Below are positions 14,071-27,400 of a stretch of DNA of 64,000 nt, one piece after another. The notes below the pieces were generated by a model. It searched no databases. It had not been told where the DNA came from and saw only the letters and a program-made list of their open reading frames with translations. Within the stretch, counting starts at the first letter, position 1, and each line of letters starts with the position of its first letter. The stretch lies in assembly GCA_017893485.1 (NCBI GenBank), contig JACEHZ010000367.1, positions 248,001-312,000 on the forward strand, written 5' to 3'. The translations under genes were made by a program, and so were the position numbers. Origin of the DNA: Hemerocallis citrina (lineage: Eukaryota; Streptophyta; Magnoliopsida; Asparagales; Asphodelaceae).

Positions 14071-17000
14071 TTATTTTTTAATGAAAATTTTCATTTGGCG
14101 CTTCTGTTAAAGTTCAAAAGTTATTGTTATTGTGAAATCATCCTGCCAATACACCAACTCTGAATTGTGGTGAGGGTTTACGGATCTAAATTTATTATCT
14201 AATACACCATTACACCCACATACTCATGTTGTGGGCCGATACATTGGCACTGCATATTTGTTTATTAATCTACTTAAGTTGCACATGTGAGATTTTAGCC
14301 TGGTGGTGGGTAGCTTTGGATTATATTTAAATTTTGACACACCCCACTGGTGGACATTCCATTTTTTGGGGCCAATACTTGTAGCACTATTCTTTTTTCA
14401 CTAGTCTAGTTTATTTACACACCCAGTGAGAGTTGAGCCTCAGTAGCTTTGCGACCATGTGAAACTACAGCAAAATTCTTAAACTGTGGTGACCGTTGAG
14501 TGATTTGTACATATCAGTGTTCTGATTGTCCTCCAACTATCAGTATGTCTTCCAATATGTCATTTTTGAAGGGTCATTGCCGTGATCTGACATTTAAAAA
14601 TTCTATGCTGCCTTGGGGAATGTCTCTCACATGTCAGATCGAATCCAGGATGTCCATTGAGATATCACCGGACATGTATCTGGGTCCCCGGTATATTGAG
14701 TTCCATGCCTAAATGCCAGCATGCACATGGAAGGCTTTTCTAGTGATAGACCCGAGTATAAGCCCAATAACTTAGTATGCCAATTGCAGTAGATATTCTT
14801 TTGGCTCGGAAGTCGGCCTGTCATCAATCCCTACCAGAAATGCATTACTCTCAGTGCCCACTCCTTTTTGTTTTCTGCTATTTTCCTTCAATTTTCTGCT
14901 ATTGTCTTTGTTTGTCTTATAATGACAGAAGATATTATATTTCAATGTAGAATACAAAGAAAAGGGAATATATTCCTTTTTTCTTTTTCTTTCTGTTCTG
15001 TTTATTATTTTGTCTTTTACTTTCCGCGCTGTTTCCAGTTTAAGTATTCTATTGCTTATAAATGTAAATATAATTTTTGCTATAATCAATGTTATCAACC
15101 TTTTTAATTGTGGAGAAACTGTGTTGTCAACTTGTTGTCTTGATCTTGTGGTTTCATTGGATCACTACCACAGGGTAATCGATGTTGTTATCTGAGTTAG
15201 ATGAGACTTTTTGTAAAATTAAAAGTTCTCTATAGTCTATACACATTTAGGATATACCTTTATCCTACATGACATTCTGATATTTATCTTATGTCTCTGA
15301 TATCCGTGATTCGACCTGAAAATTCTTGGAACAGGGACTCTGACTTCCAATATTTGAGAACCTTGATGTTATTCCAACAGTTCTATTGTTAATAGTTGAC
15401 ATCATATGTTTTAAGTTTTGTGTTAACATTTAGATCTCTTGTTGCTCCTACAGAATAGCTGGACTTATGGCAATGTGGTTAGAGTTGTTCGTGGGCATGA
15501 ATCAAAAAACAGTTATTGTGGAAGGGTCTATACTTATGATGGCTTGTATAGGGTAAAGTTTGATTAACTTCAGTCTTTAAACCTCGGATATTTAGTATAC
15601 TATCTTTATACTTGTTCACCATACAGTTTTGCTCGTCCAAATTTGTAGAAGGGTCTATACTATCTTTTTGCTCGTCCAAATTTGTACTGTGCTGCAGGCA
15701 CAAAGTAATTGCTGATGTTTTCTTTTGGATGCAGTTATCTTGTTGTCATTGTTATCGTTATTGTTATTTTCAAGTAATAGATGTGTTCACGTGGCTCACT
15801 AGGCACTCCTGTATCTGCTGGAGACCGTGAATTTTGCTTGTTGTTTGGGTGTATTGTTTAAATTAATGTTCTTTTATTGAATCTGATGTTCATAATTGAA
15901 GTTCAGAAAACAGAAAATTTTATATACTGATTCTTCATATCATTGTCACGTTAGTATAACTTCAGATTCCTGTGTCGACTATGCCGTACGTTGAAATTTA
16001 TCTTGAGAGCCTTTCGTTGTGTAATTTCTCATAAATATTTGCATTCTGCACTTTTGATTTCTTTGATGGTATCATGGTTAGAAGTATTGGAGATACTGAC
16101 ACACGGTATATAGAATGAGTTTTACCCATACTCTTTCATAAATACTTTCTCCCCTTAGCTTACTTTTCTTGATGCAAATGGGATAATCTGTAATAGAGAT
16201 GTCAGTTGGGCTGGGCCCTGAACCCGACACGAAAATTGTGTTTCGGGCGGCACGAACCCGGGATAATGGGCATCGGGAGGTAAGAGCATGAATGTTAGGT
16301 TTGAGTTCAGTGGAGATTTTTTTCTCTCCAACACTGCACGACACGTACCGCGATGGAGCATGGACACGGTACAAGCCCAAAACCCCATACAAAGCACGAT
16401 AACCCGATTTAAGAATAGGGGGAAGATAAGGATATGTTTGAGGAGAGGGTTGAAGTCATCGGCACTAGCAGGGGAGGGGCGAAAGAGAGAAGGATTAGGT
16501 TTAGCGTTTCATAGTAGAAGCGTGACAAGCGTCAGGTTTGACGATTTTTTTTCCATTTTCCTGAGAAATGACGTAGGTGAGGAGGGAGAAAGAAATTTTT
16601 GCACATTAACCCTTTACTTTGTCGGTACTTTATTTTTTTTCTAGTTGTTTCAAAAAAATGAGTAAAGTATTTTTTTTATAAAAACAATTAAATATTTAAA
16701 GCCCGAACACGAACCTTGTTAGGCACAAGTTCGAATCAAACCCGAATCTAAACCCAAACCTAAACCCGAACCTGATATCTTGGGCTTTGGGTTTGACAGA
16801 GGTAATGGAATGAGCGGCACAACCTGATATGGACCCAAAAATTTTGGGCGGGCACGAGAACAAATCCAAAGCCTGAAAAGCACGGTTTGATCAGGCTTCG
16901 GGTGGCAGAACACGACACGATTGACATCAATAATCTGTACATAAGGAGAGAGCGGGATAGAGTGAAAGAGAGTAATGATTTGTGGTCCGATTAATAGTTT

Positions 17001-18189
17001 GTGTGTTTCTGATGAATAGTTATTAGTGTGTATAATTAAAAGGAAATATTTTTAATAAGGGTATAATTGACGTTATGGAGCAAAAGATACTCTAGAATAA
17101 GAAACTGGATAGTTGAATGGGACATCCTAAAATGGGAAAGTGGATAGTTAATTAGGGACAGAGGAAAGAGTATTTAATTGGATAAGAGAAATGATAGCGT
17201 GCCACTCTAAATGCAACTTTGTTTGCAACTGTAATTCTCCAAACCCGGCTTAGCTGCGCACACGACTACACGTGCGCACACGCAAAAAATAAGTTTTAAC
17301 AACGGCCCACCACAGGCATCCCTAAAAAAGGTGCTATAGCTTTCAGGTACCCTTTGATCCTAGGCATTCTATTGTACACACTTCTCACATCTTCTCATTG
17401 TTGTGGGACAAATGCTCACCAACCAACTCACTCTTCATCACTATCTTGACGTGCAACACACCCCCAGAACCAACTCCAAATTATTTTCAACTGGTCCACT
17501 TTCAAACAAGTGCAGCAACCACCTCTTCATACAATTCATGGCCCAAATAATATTCCACACAACCAAGCCCATAAACTTACTATAGGCCCACCTCATTATT
17601 TATATATATCTATATAATAAATTACAAAGAAAGCTATCAAGTGGCTCTCATTCAATCTTCCCTAAAATCAATGGCCTAGATTGATTCTCACAAAACATAA
17701 TTTTCCGCCCAAAAATTCAAATCCCAAAATTAAAAATTCTTCCCCAAACTAAAAAACTTACTTTATTACTATCTCTCTCTTCTCTCTTCTCACTTCACTT
17801 TTTCATATTTCTCTCTTTCTCTCTCTCCCTCTCTCTCCCATTCTTTCTTAACTTAGAAATTTAAATTTTAAGATTTCAGGTTTGTAAAATTTTCAGAATT
17901 TTTATGCTTTTTTTATTGTACATGTTATATTGAAAATAGCAAATATATCTTCAACAGTTAAATTTCATCATTTTCCACCCTTAAAGTTCTAAGAAGTTGG
18001 ATTTTACACCCTCATTTATAATTATTTTTCAACATATACTAATAGAAACATGGACTTTTATTTACAACTAATTATTTTCATACTATTCAAACTTGAACTA
18101 CATAATTGTTGTTTTACTGTTTACAGGGCTTTTCGTGTGTTGTATCGTTCCGAAGACGTGCCGTAGGCATGTGTCCACGGGCAAATCTA

Positions 18190-18241
<52 letters not shown>

Positions 18242-18447
18242 AAAGGGATATGAGCAACTTGCTTGTTTAGTAAATGAGCAATTGATTATGTTGCATGCGT
18301 GTGATACATTGGATAACTAATCAATCACATGCATTGGATAACTAATCACTAATCAATCACATGCATTGGATAACTAATCAATCACATGCATGCAACATAA
18401 TCAATTGCTCATTTCCTAAACGAGCAAGTTGCTCATATCCCTTTTAC

Positions 18448-18487
<40 letters not shown>

Positions 18488-21400
18488 TAGATTTGTTCGT
18501 GGGCACGTGCCTATGGCACGTCTTCGGAACGATACAACATATGAAAATGTAAAATAACAATTATGTAGCTCAAGTTTAAATAGTATGACAGTAATTAGTT
18601 TTAAATAAAAGTTCATGTTTTCGTTAGTATATGTTGAAAAATAATTATAAATGAGGGTGTAAAATCCAACTTCTTAGATCTTTGAGGGTGCAAAATGATG
18701 AAATTTAACTATTGAAGAGATATTTGCTATTTTCAATGTAACATGAGTAATATATTTTGATGTCATAATTAGAAGGCAGACATCTTGGTTAAGCATTCTC
18801 TGCATTAGAACTAATTGAAGTATTTTCGTACCATTTGCAAGCCATTGACAGATATTTTATTTACATGACTAACAATCAAGATTGGCTTAACCTCTGGCGA
18901 TGTTATTTAATTTTAAATGGTAGGCGTTCGTTAGTCATTGTGATATGCAGGTGAGGTGAGTTGATGCACTGCTTAATTTGCTCTATTCTAAATATTCATA
19001 TTTACTTAACAGTTATGCTCAAGATGCTGTAAAATTTTTGAAGTAAATCAATATATATTTGTGATATGTCACATGTGTATTTCTTTTTGTATGTGCCTAC
19101 AAATTCGATCATTATTTGACATATACATTGCATATGACACAGTGACATCAGTGACAAGGGTTTGTGATACACTTGTGGCCAAGTCTTCACCGCTAGATCT
19201 TCTTAAGAATTTAGTGATCACTGTCGCAGACATTGCATTTGTTTTATGGATGTGCATGTAATATCTGCATTTAATGAAATGTCAGTGCCATCAATCTGAA
19301 GTTTTATTAAGTGGATACTGAACTGAACTTTGTGTGGTTGCAATTTCATGTATATAATTAAATAACAAATATTATATTTAGTAATATAACCTTTGTATTA
19401 TGTGTTCAGCTAATATGTGGAGAAATTGCGAGAGTATGTAAGTGCTGACACGCCAAAAAATACGAAGTATATCGGTTGCATAATTGTTAATAGTTTATAA
19501 TAAGTGAAAATTGATTACAGCCAAGTTTCATGACATCTGCTGTTATGTCGGTGGACTACTCCTGAGTATATCCTAATGTTTATATGAGACAGAACTATAA
19601 TTTATAAAGTTTCTGCATACCAATACTTTGGTGCATTGATATTTGCTTTCATGGCATTAGCACCATCTATGTCATATTATCGTTGAAGTCTTGAAGTTGT
19701 ATGCTTTTGTTAGTTTTATCCTGCTAAATAATTCGATAGTGATAGAACGTTGAAACCTTAATGTGAATGAAAGTTTTTTGTTCTCAAGAAATGCCTAGTC
19801 TTATACACTTGTGAAGTAGTTTGTCAGGTATTGCTTTTGGGTTTCTGGTCATTAAGAATGCATTTTATCTTAGTTATTGTTGGTTTACGCCAATGTTTTT
19901 CTATCTTCGATTTTAGTATTATTGAAGTCTAAGCCTACTGTATGTGTAGGTTATAGAACATTGGCCAGAAAAAGGAGTTAGAGGATTTACTGTTTTCAAG
20001 TACAAATTGCGTCGAGTGGAAGGGCAGGCAGCATTGACAACAAACCAGGTAATCATTTTTTACCGATTTCTATATTTAAATTCATAGACTGTAGTTTAAA
20101 CCATGCTGCTAATCATTTCAAGTTATTGCATCATTTCAAGTTTAAACCTTGCTGCTAATCTGCCTGATAATTAAGACTTTTGAAGACTAATTTTACTGAT
20201 TGTATTATTGAAGTGATTGAGATCTTTTTTATACTTAACTGATCTTGGTAGTGTAAGCATTGATAATCTTATTTCTCTCAAATTGATTCTATACTACGTG
20301 CCCTTTAATTGGCTTGAAGTGGTTTTTTGAGTTTGTAAAATGCGAAAAATATGCCATTTATGTGTGTGCAGCCAAATATTGCGTTATATTACCCGCATAG
20401 ATCTGATTTTGTGGCAGTCATCATATTTGCGGCACATACTAAAAATATGTGGTTTGCATTTTTAATTATGTGGCACTTATTTCCCTTTGTGCATTCACAA
20501 GGATTAATGGTTTATATTCTACACTCTGTTTCTTCTCTATTTCATATAAATGGGATTATAGTTGCATCCTGATCCTCAAATTTATTTTAGGAGTTGATCT
20601 ATGTTTAAGGTGTGTTTGGTTCCTTGCAACTGCAAGTGGAAAGTTGATGTTTCTCTCCAGAATTTTTTGACTTAATTATCCAAATATTGCTTTAAGTTTT
20701 GAAGGTAAGTGATGATTGTAATAAAGTAGAGGCTATGTTGAGAAGTAGGAGATATTTTGGTAATTAAGTCAGAAGTATTAGAGATTTCACTTGTACCTGA
20801 CCTTGCACTTGCCAGTTGCAATGAATCAAATACCCCCTTTATTTGAATTATGCATGCCATTATTACTTTTGTTTTATGTGTTTGTTCAATGTCATAGCAA
20901 GTCCTTATGTGCATTGCATATAGAGTATCCTCACTCTTATACTTTTTAGTATCTAATTTAGTCTTTTAGGATAGAAGAGAAGGAAGGATATATTTTAACT
21001 CCTATTGTTGTGTGGCATCAGAATATATTTGCTATTATCTTGTTAGTAAGTCTTTCAGCTGAGGTTGTTAGATGGGCAGTACAGTGAACACCAATGGAGC
21101 CTTGAAGAAAACATTTTGGCTGTATTCATTTTTAGGTATAAGCCTGGGAACTTATAGGGAGAGTAGAAGTGCGAATGGTGGCCTTTTGTTGCTTATGCCG
21201 GTAGACAAACATTAATAAGTTGGAAATGGTAGGTTATAACTAGGGAATTTTATTTTCAGTGTAATAAGGTTCAGGTTTTAGTTTGATCTTTAAATGCCCT
21301 ATAATAAGTGCTGCCACCATTATTATTTTTGCCAAATTGCAGAAAAACTGCCCTAAATTTTCTCGCTATTTCCAAAAGCCTTCCTTTGGTTTGCTTTTAA

Positions 21401-24400
21401 ATATGTGTTTTAAAAAAGGGCAAAAGACAGGTATTAATGAGAACGCACAATGGAAAACCGGAAGAAATAACTGATGCATTTCCCAGGTTGAACTAAGATG
21501 ACTTTGGAATAATTTCTCTGAGCCCAGTTCTTCCTCTAAAGCAGGCATGGTCACATATCTTTGTTTAAAATCGATCAAATGGAAATGGCCACCCTACTTT
21601 ATTTCTTTTCATTATTTAAAATTTTCGTCTTTTGCAACCTTGTTTGAATTGATAAAAGCTTCTGCCCGTTAATTTATCCATTTGTAACGTAGTTCCATGT
21701 GATCAATATTTCATTTGTTGACTATTTATCAATTGCAGGTTTTTTTTACTCGGGCACAAGCACCTCAGTCAATTTCCGAATTACGTGGGTAGGTCATTTT
21801 TTTAAATTTAAATTTTCTTAGAATGGAATTAATTTTTCTTTGAAAGTGACTTAATGGTTTATTACTTTTCTCTACACAGAATAACTTCACCATGCTACTG
21901 GATTAGATGTTTTCACAGAACAATTGAAAATGATATAGAAGTTTTTATATATAAAAAAACTTTGCATGTGGGTGATTTCGGTATTATGTGTCTTCTAGAA
22001 ACTACTACTATTTTTGTTTTCCAGTTATTAACGTATAGTATAGAGAAAGAAAGAATACTTAATTGGATCGATATAACTGAATACAATGCCTTCTATATAT
22101 AGGAGATGAAAAAAAGTAAACTAATTCTTTTACTAATGTGTGACTAAATTAAGCACTACTTCCACACTCCCCCTCAACCTGGGTCGTAGTTATTGTCGAA
22201 GCTAAGCTTGCTTAGAAAGGTTTGGAAAACTTAGAAGGTAGTGCTTTAGTTAGGATATCAGCAAATTTTTCCCTGGATCGGACATAAAAGAATGAAATCA
22301 CCTTCTTCTCCTTTTCATCACGAACGAAAGGATAATCGACTTCGATATATCTTGTGTGCTCATGGAACAATGAATTTTCATAAATATGCATATCTGCCTG
22401 GTTTTTGCAGTAGTGTGGAACTGGAGATGATAAGTCTCGAAGGAGATCTTAGCCATTAAACTTCAGAGATCAGATGTCCGATGGCTCGATTTTCAGACTT
22501 TGCACTTGATTAAGCTACAAGGGACTGCTTCTTGCTTCTCCAAGATACCAGATTCCCTTCAAAAAATACGAAGTACCCACTAGTTGAGCATCTATCATTA
22601 ACCAATTCTGCTCAATTAGCATCATAATAACCTTGTAAAGAAAATGAGTCACTAGGCTTGAAGACAAGGCCTTACCCTGGGTCCTTCTTAAGATAGTGAA
22701 GGTTGTGAATCACTGCTTCCAATGAGTGATGATCAGTGTATGCATTAACTGGCTAACTATATCAACTGCATATGCAATATCTGTCCTAGTCACCGAGAGA
22801 TATGAGTTTGTCAACCATCACGCAATATTGTCCTGGATCAGAGAACAATGCATTATTAGAGAAGGACATCTTAATATTGAGATCCATGTGTCACTGGATC
22901 GATATCCCTATATTCTTGTCTCAGTAAGAATATCAAAGACATATTTTCTTTCTGAAAGAAAGATATCTGATGTAAAACGTAATCTTAAATAGAGAATTTT
23001 CAAGAATCTTAAATGATTAATTTTACCAACATGTAGTGCGGATCAAAGTTTGTATTTTAAACAATTAATCGGTTTGATGGATTTCCAAAATTTAGTTAAG
23101 TTTAACAAGCCCAATTAATAATTCATTCTAACAATCAATAATTAAGTTTCTAAGCGTTCTTAGCAAGTAAAAGATGAAATATTGATTCGTACTTTAATTA
23201 GACAAGTAGTCAACTTGATCTCGATATTTGTGATCGACAGTTAAATTAAATAATATAATAGAGATGATAATGCAGTTTAACACAAATATTGGAAAAGTGA
23301 AAAGAGTATGGTTCGAAGAAACCAGCGTTAGATCTCGGGTTGGCAGTGGCGAAGAACACAACTAGCAACCACAGTAAGAGCGCCTCTGACTTGGCTCGAC
23401 GGTGGGAGGAAGACAGTAGCAAGCCTGTCGACGCTGTGGGTGTGCTGGTTGTCGGAGGTAGGAGCGCCAGAGGAGGCGACTGGGGGGTCTCGGGGCTCAA
23501 GGGGTGCAGCGGTGGACTTTGACGGAGAGGGCGTGGTGACTGGCAATGACGGTCGGGTCGAAGTCAGTTGTGAGGAAGGGCAGAGGATGGCGATGCTGGT
23601 GTTGGGTGCGGATGAGAAGAAGGGGAGGCAGGTAGGCAACGATAGGCAGAGGGGGGGAGGAAGGGGATGACAGTGGTGGGGGGTCGATTGGCGAGGGGAG
23701 AGGAGCGGAGGGTTCTCAGGGTGACGAGAGCGGTAAGGGTGATGACGACGGTGAAGGTCGACGGGAGGGGTCGGTCGGGAGTGGGGGGAAGAAGAAAAAG
23801 GAGAGAGGGGTTAGGGTTTTATTTGGAGATTTGTTTTTTTTTGATTTAATTGATTTGGAGATTTGGTGTAGTTTTAGAGTTTATCACAAACCCTAAAATT
23901 TTATTAGGATTTATCACAAATCCTAATAATTGGATCTCCTTTGTATCACACAAATGAGAGATGAAGAGCTAAACTCAACACAATAATTTTTAATCATGAA
24001 TGATATGATTTCTCATTAATCTCAAGGCCTATAAATAGGCTCAAAATAAATTTTGATACAAATATCAAAATATTCTAAAAATCTCAAAAATATTCTAATG
24101 CATAAAAGAAAGATTACATATGGCTATAATTACCAAAAACAAATATGGTACTGAAATAAAATCCTAATAGAAACGCCCGAGTCGTCTTGAATCGATGTCC
24201 TCATCATTCTCTCCGGGTGGGAGCGGGCTCTGCCCAGTCGAGTTAAAATTAGTCCTGTCATAGTGCTCCAAAAGGTCGGGATCCAAGCGCTGTAGCTCTT
24301 CATGATCTATCCAAGTATTCTCTGACTCTGGCTTGTTTTTCCATCTTACCAAATAACTATGAATACCACCATCTATAGTAGAGATTATCTGATCATCTAA

Positions 24401-27400
24401 AATATTATCTAATTCTTCTGTTGATGGGTTAGTATTAGGTTGTGGGGGTAATGTGGGAATCTCACCATTAGGCAGCAAGGTAGGCTCTATAAGAGAATTT
24501 TTAGGGTTAAATTCTGGGCCTTCATAGGGTACTATATCCTGAATATTGAAAGTCGTACTTATGCTAAAACCTTCAGGAAGGTCAACGACATAGGCATTAT
24601 TATTAATTTTATGAAGAATTTTAAATGGGCCTGCAGCACGTTCATACAACTTCTTAACGGATCTAGTTGGAAATCGTTCCGGACGAATCTGAACCATCAC
24701 TTCGTCACCCACATTAAAATTTTTAAATTTCCTTTTAATATCAGCTCTTACCTTGTAGTTAAAATTATTTTCATTAATTTTTTTGAAATTTTTTCTATGC
24801 AAGTCATGAATGCGGGATGCAAATGCAGATACAGACTCTGAGACTCGGTGATGTTCAAACATGGGGGCAAGATCAATGGCTGCCTAGGACGATGACCATG
24901 TACAACTTTGTGTGGACTCATGCCAGTGGTTCTATTCCTAGATGTGTTTTAAGCAAATTCAGCAATCGTTAATTTTAAATTCCACGTTTCTAAGTTCTTT
25001 CCCACAAGAGTACGCAAAAGATTGCCAAGATTACGATTGACAACCTCAGTATGTCCAAACAAGATACTCTCGTAATGATGTACTAGGAATGCACAATTTG
25101 GAGCGATAGAAGAGATAATTATCTTTCAGGAAATAATCATCTATCACTCGAGTGATGCCATCCTTCAGAGGTGTAGTTCTCGTGAAAATCTGGGCAGGAG
25201 GCATATTCATCTTTTAATCTCTCAAAACCAATAATTTCGGTGCGCCGTGTAGATAAGATCATGTGACATCGACTGACCGCATCCGTGGCCTTATTATCAA
25301 TCCCTTTTGTGTGCCTAATGGTATATGAATATTCTTTTTGGAACTCTACCTATCTAGCATGTCTCGGATTGAACTTTTGTTAAGAATTACGGAATCTTAA
25401 GGCCTCATGGCCTGAGAAAATGACAAATTCTTGCGGCAGGAGATAATGTCGCCAATAGCGAAGTGACTAAATTACCGTATAGAACTCTTTGTCATAAGTG
25501 GAGTATATTTGTTTTGCTTCGTTCAGCTTTTCATTGAAATAAGCAATAGGATGACTTTATTGACTGAGGACTCCACCTATACCAATACCTGAAGCATCAC
25601 ACGTTACTTCGAAGACTTTAGTGAAATCAGGCAACCTCATGACAGATGTCTGAGTCATTCTCTTCTTGATCTCTTCGAAGGCTTTTGTGGCTTCTTTCGA
25701 CCAGACAAATTCACCTTTCTTCAAACAGTCGGTTTTCGGAGCCATAATTGTGCTAAATCCTTGCACAAACCGACGATAGAAGGTGGCAAGACCATAAAAA
25801 CTCCGCACATCACAAATATTGCGGGGCTCAGGGCCTCAGGCCACTTAGTAATAGCTCGTATTTTTTCTGGATCAGCAGATACTCGGATATAAACAATAAA
25901 TCCCAGAAAAATAGTCTGATCGGAGAGGAAGGTACATTTGGTAGGATTAGTGTAAAGCTGTTCCTTTCTCAAAACACCGCAGACCTATCTCAAATGGTCA
26001 AGATGTTGGCCAACGGATCGACTGTAAATGAGAATATCATCAAAGTACACCACAAGGAACTTACCCAATGGACGGAGTACTTGCGTCATGATTTTCATAA
26101 ACGTGCTCGGGGCATTCGTCATTCCAAATGACATGACCATCCATTCGTACAGGCCATTCTTCGTCTTGAAGGCGGTCTTCCATTCATCACCAAGACGAAC
26201 TCGTATTTGGTGGTAGCCACTTCTAAGATCAATCTTGAAAAAGATTGTGGGACCAGACATCATGTCCAACATGTCATCCACACGAGGAATGAGAAAACGT
26301 TATTTCACTGTTATCTTGTTTATGGCACGACCGTCCACACACATATGCCAGGTTTCATCTTTCTTTGGCGTCAATAGGGCAGGAACAACTCAAGGACTTA
26401 AACTTTCTCTGATGAAGCCTTTTGCCAATAACTCATCAACTTGCCTTTTCAACTTAGCATGCTCTGTCAGATTTATCCGATAATCTGCAAGTTAGAAAGA
26501 CTCACTCCCTGATCCAGATCAATAGCGTGTTGGTTGTCATGCAGTGGGGGCAACTGGTTGGGGAGGTCAGAAGGAAACACATCCGCAAATTCCTTTAGGA
26601 CAGGAGTAACTTGAGGCGGGATGAATGATTTAGGATATTTTGGGACTTCTCTTGTTGTGAGTGGAAGAATGGTAGCCCCTTTGTCAATTTCTTTGGTGAG
26701 TTCCATTTCACCCATATACGTTACTTCCTTGCCCTTTCTCGAGGGAGCCGGTGTTGTTTCAGCCGGATCAGTTCGTGGTCTCACTGGTATGAGCTTTATT
26801 TTTAGTCCATCGTGCTGGAACACACATTGGTTGGATCGACTATATATGGTCACATCGTGATCGTATATAACCAAGGTCTCCTTAAAATGACTTGTCCCAC
26901 ATCCATTTTGAGCACATCACACCAAATCTCCTCTTTGTAAGCTTTGAAGTTCACAGGGACCAAACATCGATGTGTTACTTGGAGGGCTGTCGCATCAATC
27001 TAAGATATTTTGTATGGGCGTGGATGGGGTTCAGCCTTATGTCCGGTCTTAGCTAAGACCGCAAAAGAGACAGCGTTGACGCAGTTCCCACTGTCAACAA
27101 TCCCCTTGCAGTTTTTGCCACCTATAGTCGTAAAGGTGTGGAATATAGCAGTGCGCTTCCAATCATCTTCTTCTTTTGGCTGAGACAAAGCACATCTGAC
27201 TATATTCAAGTGGGGTGATTGGATAGACTGAATATAGTGGAGATATTGGTCATCCTCTTCTTCACCGAAGTCATCGACTTCAAGCGGCTCATAGGAAAAC
27301 TCATTGTCAGAATCATTAGCGATGACAGAGGTAACCTCTACTATATTGATCCTATTGGGGCTGGGACAGTTGCTAGCAACAGGACCGTATTCCTTTAATT

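Noticed and set aside
23246..23849. Several overlapping ORFs in a G-rich stretch
   Set aside because: They are inside the chromovirus LTR and recur in the partner LTR with frame changes. Low-complexity, not genes.
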